This document shows, in pieces, positions 18,251-28,241 of a DNA stretch of 64,000 nucleotides (within the stretch, counting starts at the first letter, position 1; every line of letters starts with the position of its first letter). Where the stretch lies: the NCBI RefSeq assembly GCF_006547065.1, contig NZ_CP041243.1:2681001-2745000 (forward strand), in the 5' to 3' direction. The position numbers and the translations under genes were made by a program. The stretch comes from Brevundimonas sp. M20 (GTDB lineage: Bacteria; Pseudomonadota; Alphaproteobacteria; Caulobacterales; Caulobacteraceae). The notes below the pieces were generated by a model. That model was not told the DNA's origin, ran no database searches, and saw only the letters and a program-made list of their open reading frames with translations.

Positions 18251-18331
18251 ACGCCGGGTCGATCAGGACGCCACAGGTTGCGCCGCGCGAACGGGGCCGT
18301 CATACCTGACGGTGGACTTGAAGGACCTCCG

Positions 18332-19027
18332 ATGGCCGAACCGGGCGATCCGCAACACCCTGATGATCATGACGATCATGTCGGTTTCTCTTCCGCGGCC
18401 TCGCTGCAGGGCCGCGCCCGCGAGGTCGCGCCGGAGCCCGAGCCGGAACCCGAACCCACGCCGGATCCCGAACCGGCGCCTGTCACCGCCATCAAGCCGG
18501 AGCGTGAGCCGGACCTGTTCGACCCGGCCCCGCCGCGCCCGGTGATCGAGACGCCCGAACCCGTGATCCCGCCGCCCGCGCCCGAGGCGGCGCCGAAGCC
18601 GAAGTCGCGTCCGGCCTCCGCCGATTCGATCTTTGAACCCTCGCCGGGCTTCACCGGCCGTTCGAAGGATCGGGAAGAGGTCCGCGATCCCCCCGGCGGC
18701 GGCACGGGCCTGTACTCGGTTTATGCGCTGATCCTGCTGGCCGTACCGACGGTCGGGGTGTCGGCGATGATCGCCCTGCTGGCTGTCACAGGCCGTCCCG
18801 GGCCGGAAGACGACCTGTCCCGCTCGCACTTCATCTTCCAGCAGCGCACCCTGTGGGCCGCAGCCATCGCCGTCATGGCAGGCGTGATCCTGCTGGCGGC
18901 TCCGTTCGGTCTGGGCGTGCCCCTGCTGTTCCTCGCGGCGCTGTGGGTGGTGCTGCGCGGCGCCGTCGGCGTCTGGACCCTCAAGGCCGGCAAGCCCGTC
19001 GCCCGCCCACGCGGCTGGTGGATTTGA
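18332..19027 (+). CDS. Hypothetical Pro/Glu-rich membrane protein
   Basis: The 231-aa protein starts at the ATG at 18332, with AAGGA about 8 nt upstream. Residues 1-125 are acidic and low-complexity, with repeated P-E-P-E/P-x-P units, and are probably disordered and cytoplasmic. Three hydrophobic helices follow (about 130-155, 172-190, 193-212) and a basic tail ending RPRGWWI. I do not recognise a family. The architecture resembles envelope proteins with a disordered cytoplasmic arm, but no function can be given. Confidence 0.7.
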   Translation: MAEPGDPQHPDDHDDHVGFSSAASLQGRAREVAPEPEPEPEPTPDPEPAPVTAIKPEREPDLFDPAPPRPVIETPEPVIPPPAPEAAPKPKSRPASADSIFEPSPGFTGRSKDREEVRDPPGGGTGLYSVYALILLAVPTVGVSAMIALLAVTGRPGPEDDLSRSHFIFQQRTLWAAAIAVMAGVILLAAPFGLGVPLLFLAALWVVLRGAVGVWTLKAGKPVARPRGWWI

Positions 19028-19104
19028 GGCCTGATTTCGGGAACGCGAAGCCGATCAGCGGATTGCAGCCGTGACGACCGGCGAAGACCGGTCAGGAGTG
19101 TCCC

Positions 19105-19392
19105 ATGACCATCTTACGCGATGTCCGCGCCGAGCAACGTTTTGAGCAGGGCTTCACCGACGCCGATGGACAGGTGCGGCTCGTCTTCGCCGACTATGCG
19201 GTTCAGGGCGATACGCGCGTGATCCTGCATGTGGAGGCCGATCCCGCCCTGCGCGGCGGCGGCGCGGCGGGCCGGTTCATGCAGTCATTGGCCGCTCACG
19301 CGCGGAACGAGGGCCTGAAGCTCCAGCCGCGTTGCAGCTATGCTGTGCTGTGGCACAGACGCCATCCGGAATACGACGACCTGCTGGCGTAG
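19105..19392 (+). CDS. GNAT-like N-acetyltransferase, YjdJ type
   Basis: The 95-aa protein shows VILHVEADPALRGGGAAGRFM, the acetyl-CoA-binding turn (R-G-x-G-x-A), and C-terminal QPRCSYAVLWHRRHPEYDDLL, the ending shared by the short GCN5-like YjdJ family (PF14542). Substrate unknown. GGAG 8-10 nt upstream supports the start. It stands alone on the plus strand between the membrane protein and convergent 19422 gene. Confidence 0.75.
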   Translation: MTILRDVRAEQRFEQGFTDADGQVRLVFADYAVQGDTRVILHVEADPALRGGGAAGRFMQSLAAHARNEGLKLQPRCSYAVLWHRRHPEYDDLLA

Positions 19393-19421
19393 GCCTCGCC
19401 GCCCGGAGCGCGGCGGCGGCG

Positions 19422-19736
19422 TCAGATCACCCGGCTGACGATGGCTTTCAGGGTCTCGGACTTCGACGGCAGGTCCGAGGCCAGACGCCCGGCGATCTCG
19501 CGCGCGCCGACCGGATAGGCGTCGCCGCCTTCGGCGATCTCCTTGGCCATGGCGGCGGCCTGCATCAGGACAGCCTCCAGAGCCTCGACCTGCTCGACCG
19601 CCAAGGCCCTGGCCTCAAGCTGAAGCCGCTTCACGCGATCCGCGGTGCTCTCGGGCCGGCGCATGAGATCATACACCTCGGCTTCGGCCTGAACGAGGCG
19701 CAGATCGGGCTGGGCAGGCGGGGTGCGCTTGGGCAT
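19422..19736 (-). CDS. Hypothetical 104-aa helical protein
   Basis: ATG at 19736 with AGGAGA 6 nt upstream; longer in-frame extensions are rejected for that reason. The product starts MPKRTPPAQPDLRLVQAEAEV and is predicted largely helical, with a probable coiled coil in residues 35-75 (KRLQLEARALAVEQVEALEAV). No signal peptide, no membrane span, no recognised domain. It may be an oligomeric cytoplasmic protein. Confidence 0.6.
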   Translation of the reverse strand: MPKRTPPAQPDLRLVQAEAEVYDLMRRPESTADRVKRLQLEARALAVEQVEALEAVLMQAAAMAKEIAEGGDAYPVGAREIAGRLASDLPSKSETLKAIVSRVI

Positions 19737-19848
19737 GGCGGTCTCTCCTGACCAACCAATGCGGGCTGAGTCCGCGAGGTTCCCGTGTTGACCGAGCCCG
19801 GTTTCACAAAAGCGGGGCCGTGACTTTCTCGCCTCAGGTGAGTTCCGG

Positions 19849-20874
<1,026 letters not shown>

Positions 20875-21020
20875 GGTGTGGGGTTTGAGCGTTCAGGCGG
20901 GAGGTCAGGAGCGCGCTATATAGGCGAGACCGTCCCGAAACGCGATGTTCGCCCCGAAAGGCGCGGCGGAGCCGAAGCCCCGACCGGATGCAGCGCACCC
21001 GGCCGGGTCCCGGTCCGACT

Positions 21021-23858
21021 TTAGCGGATCGACTGTTCCTCGATCGGCAGGCCCAAGGCCTCCAGTTGCGGGCGCACCACCGAGGCGTCGCCGACGACGA
21101 CCCAGACGAATTGGTCCGGATGGATGTCGCGGCGGGCGGCGGCATCCATCTGGGCGGCGGTCAGGGCCCGCGTGCGGCTGGCGAGGGTCGACTGATAGTC
21201 GTCCGGGCGGCCGTACAGGGCGTTCGAACGCAGGGCGCCGAGGATCTGGCCCGAGGTCTCGAAGCCGCCCGCCAGCGACCGGGTGTTGCCGTTGATGGTC
21301 CGCTCCAGCTCTGTCGGCGAAACGCCGTCGGTTTCCAGGAAGCGGTCGTACTGGGCGATCAGGGCCGCGACGGAGTCACCGGTGCGGTTGGCCTGGACCG
21401 GCGCATTCACGATGTAGGGCACGCGGTGTTCGAGCGCGTTGATGCCGCCCCGCACGCCGTAGGACCAGCCCTTGGTCTCACGCAGGTCCGAGTTGATCCG
21501 CGACAGGAAGTCCGAACCCAGCGTCACGTTCGCCGCGTTCAGCGCCAGCAGGTCATCGGTGCCAGACACCGGCAGGACCGCGCCGCCGTAGATCAGCGAC
21601 TGGGGCGACTGCGGACGGTCGATCAGGACGATACGGTTGCGCGGCGCGGGGATCGGGGCCGAGAAGTCCTTGGTCCCCTTCGGCGTCGAGGGGGCGCGCC
21701 AGTCGCCGAAGGCGGCTTCCAGCTGCGGCGTGACCTCGGCCAGCGGCAGGTCCGAGACGACGAAGATCGTCGCATTGTCCGGGCGCACCCAGGCGTCGTG
21801 CGTCGCGACCAGATCGGCGCGGGTCAGGGCGGTCAGGCTCGCTTCGTCCCCAGACCCCGTGAACGAACGGCCATAGGGGCTGTTCGGGCCGTAGATCAGC
21901 GGCGGCAGGGCGCGCGCGGCGATAGCGCCGGGGTTGGTGCGTTCGCTGGCCAGACCCGAAAGACGGGTGGCGCGGATACGCTCGACTTCCGAAGGAGCGA
22001 ACGCCGGGTTGCGCACGACGTCCGACAGCAGGGCCAAGGCCGGCGTCAGGTTGGCCGTCACCGTCGAAAGGTCGGCCGAGGTGCGGTCCATCGAGGCGCC
22101 GACGTTGATCGAGGCGCCGAGGCGTTCCTCCTCTTCAGCCAGCTGGTTGGCGTCCCGGGTCGTGGTGCCCTCGTCCAGCAGGTCCAGCATCATGGCCTGG
22201 GCGCCCAGTTGGTCTGCGCGGTCGGCGGCGAAGCCGGCATTGAACTCGACCGCGACACGGGTCACCGGAACGGTGTCGACCTGGGCGTAGACCACCTCGA
22301 TGCCGTTCGACAGCCGGGTGCGTTCCACGGCCGGGAAGCTCAGGTCCGGCACCTGACCGACTTCCGGCATAGGCATGCGGGCGACGCGTTCGATTTCAGC
22401 GGCCGGGGCCGGAGCGGCGCCCGGCGGGCTGGCGGCGGCCTCGGTGTAGGCTTCACGCTCGCCCGGCGCGATGGTCATGTCGAAGACCGGGCGCGTCAGC
22501 CAGCGCTGCATGGCGGCCGTGACCTGGGCCGGGGTGACCGAGGCGTATTCGGCCAGTTCCTTCTTGTAGTGGTCGGGATCGCCCGCATACAGCTGGCCCT
22601 CCGCCAGCACGTTGGCCTTGCCGTTGACCTGCTCGAGGCTCTGGATACGGCGCGAAACATACTGGGTGGCGACGCGCGAGACTTCTTCCTCGGTCGGGCC
22701 GTTGGCGATGAAGTCGGTGACGATGGCGTCCAGACGACGGCCCACCTCGGCGGCGTCCTGCCCCGGCTTGACGTCAACCGAAATGTCGAAAATGCCGACA
22801 CGGTGGAAGTCCGAGAGCGACGAGGAGACCGACACGGCAGTTTGTTCGTCACGCACCAGCTGGGTGTCGAGGCGCGAGGAGGCCAGCCCGCCGAGCACCT
22901 GGGCGGCGACGGCCAGCGGCACGGCGTCATCGCTCAGCAGCCCCGGAACGGCCCAACTGCGGGTCAGACGGGTGTTGGCGACGCGGTCATGCATCGTCGC
23001 CACGATCGGGGCGGCGAGGGTCGGGACGTCAGCCTCCGCCGGGGTGTTCACCGGACCGCGCGGGATCGGACCGAAATAGCGGTTCATCAGGGTGCGAGCG
23101 GTCGTCTCGTCAATGTCGCCCGACAGGACGACGATGGCGTTGTTCGGACCATAGTTATCGCGGAACCAGTTCCGCACCGTTTCAAGGCTGGCGGCGTCGA
23201 GGTCGGCCATCGAACCGATGGTCGAGTGACGGTAGGGGTGGCCTTCCGGGAAGAGAGCTTCCAGCTGTGCGTACTCGAACATGCCGTAGGGCTGGTTGTC
23301 GCCCTGACGCTTCTCGTTCTGGACCACGCCGCGCTGCAGATCGAGCACGTCCTGTCCGACCTCGCCGAGCAGATAGCCCATGCGGTCGCTTTCAAGGAAC
23401 AGGGCCTGTTCCAGCGCCGGGGTCGGGACGGTCTGGAAATAGTTGGTGCGGTCGAACCAGGTCGTGCCGTTCAGGTTCGACGGCCCGAGGTTGCGCATGC
23501 GGCCGAGGTAGCTGCCCGGAGCGTTCTCCGAACCGCCGAACATCAGGTGTTCGAACAGGTGGGCGAAACCGGTCGATCCGGCGGGCTCGTCCTTCGAGCC
23601 GACGTTGTACCAGACCGAAATCGCCACCACCGGCGCCTTGCGGTCCTCGTGCACGATCACGGTCAGACCGTTGTCCAGCTGGAAGCGCTTCCAGGGAATG
23701 TTCACCTCGGACACCAGCTGCGACACGGGGGCCGCTTGCGACCGGGTGGGCTGGGCGGCCGCGGCCGCATGGCCCGCATGTCCTGCGTGCTGGGCGAAGG
23801 CGATCGTCGGCGATGCGACGGCGATAAGGGCGGCAAGCGATACGGCGCGGAACTTCAT
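21021..23858 (-). CDS. M16-family metallopeptidase (two-domain, pitrilysin type)
   Basis: The 945-aa secreted protease has a signal peptide to about residue 22 (AFA|QH) and a His/Ala-rich linker, then the inverted zinc motif H100-L-F-E103-H104. The third ligand Glu is in the VVQNEKRQ region. A second M16 fold without the zinc motif starts about residue 480 (LSNGIEVVYAQVDTVPVTR), giving a closed peptidase chamber in one chain. Probably degrades short peptides in the periplasm, in keeping with the two S46 enzymes nearby. Confidence 0.9.
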   Translation of the reverse strand: MKFRAVSLAALIAVASPTIAFAQHAGHAGHAAAAAQPTRSQAAPVSQLVSEVNIPWKRFQLDNGLTVIVHEDRKAPVVAISVWYNVGSKDEPAGSTGFAHLFEHLMFGGSENAPGSYLGRMRNLGPSNLNGTTWFDRTNYFQTVPTPALEQALFLESDRMGYLLGEVGQDVLDLQRGVVQNEKRQGDNQPYGMFEYAQLEALFPEGHPYRHSTIGSMADLDAASLETVRNWFRDNYGPNNAIVVLSGDIDETTARTLMNRYFGPIPRGPVNTPAEADVPTLAAPIVATMHDRVANTRLTRSWAVPGLLSDDAVPLAVAAQVLGGLASSRLDTQLVRDEQTAVSVSSSLSDFHRVGIFDISVDVKPGQDAAEVGRRLDAIVTDFIANGPTEEEVSRVATQYVSRRIQSLEQVNGKANVLAEGQLYAGDPDHYKKELAEYASVTPAQVTAAMQRWLTRPVFDMTIAPGEREAYTEAAASPPGAAPAPAAEIERVARMPMPEVGQVPDLSFPAVERTRLSNGIEVVYAQVDTVPVTRVAVEFNAGFAADRADQLGAQAMMLDLLDEGTTTRDANQLAEEEERLGASINVGASMDRTSADLSTVTANLTPALALLSDVVRNPAFAPSEVERIRATRLSGLASERTNPGAIAARALPPLIYGPNSPYGRSFTGSGDEASLTALTRADLVATHDAWVRPDNATIFVVSDLPLAEVTPQLEAAFGDWRAPSTPKGTKDFSAPIPAPRNRIVLIDRPQSPQSLIYGGAVLPVSGTDDLLALNAANVTLGSDFLSRINSDLRETKGWSYGVRGGINALEHRVPYIVNAPVQANRTGDSVAALIAQYDRFLETDGVSPTELERTINGNTRSLAGGFETSGQILGALRSNALYGRPDDYQSTLASRTRALTAAQMDAAARRDIHPDQFVWVVVGDASVVRPQLEALGLPIEEQSIR

Positions 23859-23982
23859 CTACAGGATCCTCGGTAAGCAAAAGCTGCCGGACCTTAACGA
23901 CAACCTCCCCAGACACAATCCTGACACCTTGCAGACGCGACGACATATCGCGAACATTGGCCCTCGACGGGAGAGAGGCGCC

Positions 23983-24285
23983 ATGGCGGGTTGCGGTCAT
24001 CTGAACACCATCAACCGGGTCACGCCGGGGTCGAAGGGCTGCGAGGAGTGCCTGAAGACGGGCGGCTGGTGGGTGCATCTGCGCCTGTGCAGGACCTGCG
24101 GCCACGTCGGCTGTTGCGATGACAGTCCCAGCCGCCACGCCAGCGCCCACCACCGGGCCACCCACCACCCGATCATCGAGGGCTATGACCCGCCGGAGGG
24201 TTGGGGCTGGTGCTATGTCGATGAAGCGTTCGTCGATCTGCCCGACCAGACGCCGCAGCTGGGGCCGATCCCGAAATTCTTCTGA
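23983..24285 (+). CDS. UBP-type zinc finger protein
   Basis: The 100-aa protein is nearly all zinc finger: C-G-H-L ... C-x-x-C-L ... W-V-H-L-R-L-C-x-x-C-G-H-V-G-C-C-D ... H-A-x-x-H-H-R-A-T-H-H, the PF02148 (UBP) pattern that binds C-terminal peptides in eukaryotes and is common as a free small protein in proteobacteria. Function in bacteria is unknown. The ATG at 23983 follows GGGAGAG; a longer in-frame start would overlap the divergent M16 gene. Confidence 0.85.
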   Translation: MAGCGHLNTINRVTPGSKGCEECLKTGGWWVHLRLCRTCGHVGCCDDSPSRHASAHHRATHHPIIEGYDPPEGWGWCYVDEAFVDLPDQTPQLGPIPKFF

Positions 24286-24304
24286 CGTCCCGTAACCGGC
24301 GCGA

Positions 24305-26164
24305 TCAGGCGCCGGTCTTCTCGCGCTCGTCTTCTTCCTCCAGCGCCTCGGCGGCTTCCTCGTTGAGGGCCTGACCTTCGCGATGCGGCTTGATGTAGGG
24401 TTCGGGCTTGGTGGTGCGGATGTTGCCGCGCATCAGCGAGCGACCGCCGGTGATGCCCTCGACCATCTGGATCGACAGCCGCTCCTCATCGCGACGACGC
24501 ACATCCTCGATGGTCTCCTCGGCTTCCTGATGGGTGAAGCCGAGGTCGATCAGCACCTGATAGCCGAACACCAGCGCGCTCTCGAAGGTTTCGCGCAACT
24601 GGTACTCGACCCCGGCCTGCACCAGACGAATGGCGTGGCCGCGGTCGTAGGCGCGCACGAACAGCTTGGTCAGCGGGAACTCCGCCTTGACCAGTTCCAC
24701 GATCTTGTCGGCGTCTTCCTGCTTGTCGACACAGACCAGAATGGTCTCGGCCTTTGCCGCCCCTGACGCCCGCAACACATCCAGCCGGGTGCCGTCGCCA
24801 TAGTAGACCTTGAAGCCGAAATTCCCGGCGGCCTGGATCATCTCCACGTCCATGTCGATGATCGACACGTCCACGTCGCGCGCCAGCAGAGGCTGGGACA
24901 CGACCTGGGCGAAGCGGCCGAAGCCGATGATCAGCACGCGCTCCCGCAGGTTCTTCGCCTTGTCGACGCCGTCCGCCTCTTCCGGATTCAGGGTCTCGGC
25001 AGGCATGAAGCGGCTGACGAGGATGGTGGTGATCGGGGTCAGCATCATCGACAGGATGACCACCGCGCTGGCGATGGCGGCGATACGCCCGTCGAACACG
25101 CCGGTCGCCAGCGCCGCGCCGTAGAGAACAAAGGCGAACTCCCCGCCTTGGGCGAACAGGACGGCGCGCTCGACCGCCTCGCGCTCGCTGGCCTTGAAGA
25201 TGCGGGCGACGCCGTAGATGGCGACGGCCTTCACCGCCATGAAGGCGATCACGCCACCGATGACCACCTGCCACTCTGCCAGCACCACCGCGAGGTCCAG
25301 CGACATGCCGACGCTGAGGAAGAACAGGCCCAGAAGGATCGCGCGGAAGGGCTCCACATCCGCTTCCAGTTGATGGCGGAAGGTGGATTCCGACAGCAGC
25401 ACCCCCGCCAGAAAGGCGCCCATGGCCATCGACAGGCCGCCGAGGTCCATCAGCCAGGCGGCGCCGACCACGACCAGCAGAGCCGCCGCCGTCATGACCT
25501 CGCGGCCACCGTAGCGAGCGAGGATGCGGAACACCGGGTTCATCAGGAACTTGCCCGCGAACAGCACGATGGCGATGGCTCCGACGGCGAGCAGAAGGGT
25601 GCGCCACAGCGGCGGCCCGCCTTCACCGGCCAGTCCCATGACCGAAGCCATCACCGCCACGATCGCCAGCAGCGGCACGATGGCGAGGTCTTCCAGCAGC
25701 AGGATGGAGATGGCGCGACTGCCCTGCGGCGAGCCCATCTGGCCCCGCTCGTCCAGCATCTGCATGATGACGGCGGTCGAGCTGAGCACGAAGCCCATGG
25801 CGACGATGAAGGACACAGGCGCGGAATAGCCCGCGGCCATGCCGGTCAGGGTCAGCAACAGACCGGCGCCCAGCACCTGGGCGGCGCCCAGGCCGAAGAT
25901 GTCCTTGCGCAGACTCCACAATCGGGTTGGCCGCATCTCCAGTCCGATGATGAACAGGAAGATGACCACCCCGAACTCGGCGACGTGCAGGATCGTCTCC
26001 GGTTCCTTGAACAGCCCGACGCCGAACGGGCCGATGGCCAGACCGGCCGCCAGATAGCCCAGCACGGAACCCAGTTGCAGGCGTCGGAACAGCGGCACGG
26101 CGACCACGCCCGCCGCCAGCAGGGCCGCAACATGCCCAAGCTCAAGTCCGCCAGCCTCGGCCAT
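24305..26164 (-). CDS. Monovalent cation:proton antiporter-2, Kef-type with TrkA-N domain
   Basis: The 619-aa protein has about 12 TM helices forming a CPA2 transporter (GLAIGPFGVGLFKEPE; FLLEDLAIVPLLAI-like segment), then an RCK/TrkA-N NAD-binding domain from about residue 400 (VLIIGFGRFAQVV, a GxGxxx(Q/G) loop). That is the KefB/KefC layout, linking potassium efflux to nucleotide or glutathione-adduct gating. The C-terminal tail is acidic and Glu-rich. No KefF/KefG ancillary oxidoreductase is adjacent. Confidence 0.9.
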   Translation of the reverse strand: MAEAGGLELGHVAALLAAGVVAVPLFRRLQLGSVLGYLAAGLAIGPFGVGLFKEPETILHVAEFGVVIFLFIIGLEMRPTRLWSLRKDIFGLGAAQVLGAGLLLTLTGMAAGYSAPVSFIVAMGFVLSSTAVIMQMLDERGQMGSPQGSRAISILLLEDLAIVPLLAIVAVMASVMGLAGEGGPPLWRTLLLAVGAIAIVLFAGKFLMNPVFRILARYGGREVMTAAALLVVVGAAWLMDLGGLSMAMGAFLAGVLLSESTFRHQLEADVEPFRAILLGLFFLSVGMSLDLAVVLAEWQVVIGGVIAFMAVKAVAIYGVARIFKASEREAVERAVLFAQGGEFAFVLYGAALATGVFDGRIAAIASAVVILSMMLTPITTILVSRFMPAETLNPEEADGVDKAKNLRERVLIIGFGRFAQVVSQPLLARDVDVSIIDMDVEMIQAAGNFGFKVYYGDGTRLDVLRASGAAKAETILVCVDKQEDADKIVELVKAEFPLTKLFVRAYDRGHAIRLVQAGVEYQLRETFESALVFGYQVLIDLGFTHQEAEETIEDVRRRDEERLSIQMVEGITGGRSLMRGNIRTTKPEPYIKPHREGQALNEEAAEALEEEDEREKTGA

Positions 26165-26313
26165 GCGTCATCCCCTCATCCGCGAAGCTTCCATAGTGGG
26201 GGCTGGCGGCCTGAATCGCCACCCCGTAGCGTCAGGCTTCGTCAGGATCGCGCGCCACAGTTTGGCCTGACCTTCACTGGCCAGATGAGCGAACCAGCAA
26301 GGGGAGAGACGCA

Positions 26314-28185
26314 ATGACCGACCGTCCGTTGAAGTCCGCCGTCGTCGTGGCGATGAGCGCCCTGATGACCATCGGCGCCGCACCCGCGCCGATCAACGCC
26401 CCGCAACGAAATCTCGCCCGGGACGGCGAGGTGTCCGCCGCCGCCTGCGCCGAGGTCGGCATTACGCTGCGAACGCCGGACAGACCGGTGGCCGCGCCGC
26501 CTCGTCTGCAGGTGCGCCCGGCGCCGACGCCCCCTCCCCCCGCCGCGGAGGCCACCCAGATCGATGAAGTCGTCGTCACCGGAGCGCGTGTGCAGCGCGA
26601 TCCGACCACGTCGCCCACGCCCTTGATAACCGTCACCAGAGAGGAACTGATGACGACGGGCCAGAGCACCGTCGTCGACTATCTGGCCACTGTGCCGGCC
26701 GCCTCAAACTCGGTCGTTCCGGGCGCGCCGCCGCCCGCTGTCCATGCCGACACCGAGCGCTATCCCGACGCACGCCCCAATCCGGTCCACCGGGTCGCTG
26801 ACCAGCCGGTCTCGACCTTCTCCATCGACGTGGACACCGCCAGCTATTCGAACACCCGCCGCTTCATCAACGAAGGCCGCACGCCGCCCGCCGATGCGGT
26901 CCGGGTCGAGGAGCTGGTCAATTATTTCGACTATGGCTACGCCCGTCCCCGCTCGGCGCGGGAGCCGTTCGCGGTCACGACGGTGGTCGCTGCCTCGCCC
27001 TGGTCGCCGGGGCGTCAGATCGTGCATGTCGGGCTACAGGGTTATGAGTTGCCCGACGCCGAGCGTCGGCCGCTGAACCTGACCTTCCTGGTGGACGTCT
27101 CCGGCTCGATGGGCAGTCAGGACAAGCTGGATCTGGCGCAAAAGTCGATGAACCTGATCATCGACCGGCTGCGTCCGCAGGACCACGTCGCCGTCACCTA
27201 CTACGCCGAAGGCGCCGGTACGACCCTGGCCCCGACGCCGGGCGACCAGAAGCTGAAACTGCGCTGCGCGGTCGCCAGCCTTTACGCCTCGGGCGGCACC
27301 GCCGGGGCGACCGGCATGACCAACGCCTACGATCAGGCCCAGGTCAGTTTCGCCCGGGACAAGGTCAACCGCATCCTGATGTTCACGGACGGCGACTTCA
27401 ACGTCGGCCAGACGAACAACCAGCGTCTTGAGGACTACGTCGCCGCCAGGCGCGAGACCGGCATCTACCTGTCCGTCTACGGCTTCGGACGGGGCAACTA
27501 CCAGGACGAACGGATGCAGACCATCGCACAGGCCGGGAACGGCACGGCGGCCTACGTCGATGGTCTGAACGAGGCGCGCCGCCTGTTCGGGCCGATGTTC
27601 GACCGGGGCGCCTTCCCCATCGCCGACGATGTGAAGATCCAGGTCGAGTTCAACCCCGCCCGCGTCGCCGAGTACCGCCTGATCGGCTACGAGACCCGCC
27701 TGCTGAACGAGGCCGACTTCAATAATGACCGCGTGGATGCGGGCGAGGTCGGGTCCGGCGCCTCGGTCACGGCCCTGTATGAAATCACCCCGGTCGGAGG
27801 CCCGAGCCAGATCCCCGAGCGCCGCTACGACCAGAACCGGGTCGGTGTCGGCGGCGGTGATGCATCGGGTGAGCTCGGCTTCGTACAGGTGCGCTACAAA
27901 CTGCCCGGACAGGATCGTTCGCGCCTGATCCAGCAGGTGGTGTCGAACCGCGGGCGATCGGCCGCCTCGGCCCAGCCGCCGGAGAGCACCCGCTGGGCCA
28001 TCGCGGTCGCGGCCTTCGGCCAGCGCCTGCGCGGCGACCCGTGGATGCCCGCCCACTATGGCTGGAACGAGATCGTGGAACAGGCGCAAGGCGCGCGTGG
28101 GCAGGACCCCTGGGGCGACCGGGCCGAGTTCGTGCAACTGGTCCGCGCCGCACAGGGTCTGCCGACCGGGCAGGCGGCGCCGTAG
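26314..28185 (+). CDS. VWA-domain protein, YfbK-like, with TonB-receptor-plug-like N-terminal segment
   Basis: The 623-aa exported protein has a signal sequence (about 1-29). Residues about 83-135 read like the start of a TonB-dependent receptor plug (EVVVTGARVQR ... PLITVTREEL ... TVVDYLATVPAASN). The YfbK-type N-domain follows (STFSIDVDTASYSNTRRF), then a von Willebrand A domain with the MIDAS D261-V-S-G-S and a C-terminal DUF3520-like domain. Role unknown; cell-envelope assembly or adhesion is inferred. The receptor-like piece is short and has no beta-barrel after it. Confidence 0.85.
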   Translation: MTDRPLKSAVVVAMSALMTIGAAPAPINAPQRNLARDGEVSAAACAEVGITLRTPDRPVAAPPRLQVRPAPTPPPPAAEATQIDEVVVTGARVQRDPTTSPTPLITVTREELMTTGQSTVVDYLATVPAASNSVVPGAPPPAVHADTERYPDARPNPVHRVADQPVSTFSIDVDTASYSNTRRFINEGRTPPADAVRVEELVNYFDYGYARPRSAREPFAVTTVVAASPWSPGRQIVHVGLQGYELPDAERRPLNLTFLVDVSGSMGSQDKLDLAQKSMNLIIDRLRPQDHVAVTYYAEGAGTTLAPTPGDQKLKLRCAVASLYASGGTAGATGMTNAYDQAQVSFARDKVNRILMFTDGDFNVGQTNNQRLEDYVAARRETGIYLSVYGFGRGNYQDERMQTIAQAGNGTAAYVDGLNEARRLFGPMFDRGAFPIADDVKIQVEFNPARVAEYRLIGYETRLLNEADFNNDRVDAGEVGSGASVTALYEITPVGGPSQIPERRYDQNRVGVGGGDASGELGFVQVRYKLPGQDRSRLIQQVVSNRGRSAASAQPPESTRWAIAVAAFGQRLRGDPWMPAHYGWNEIVEQAQGARGQDPWGDRAEFVQLVRAAQGLPTGQAAP

Positions 28186-28241
28186 CCGTTTCCCGCCACC
28201 ACTGACATGGCGTGGCGGGAGAGTTCCGGTAGGCTGCCTGC

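Noticed and set aside
20988..23876. 962-codon open frame on the plus strand over the M16 protease
   Set aside because: Shadow frame; the minus-strand product has HxxEH and a signal peptide, and this frame has none.
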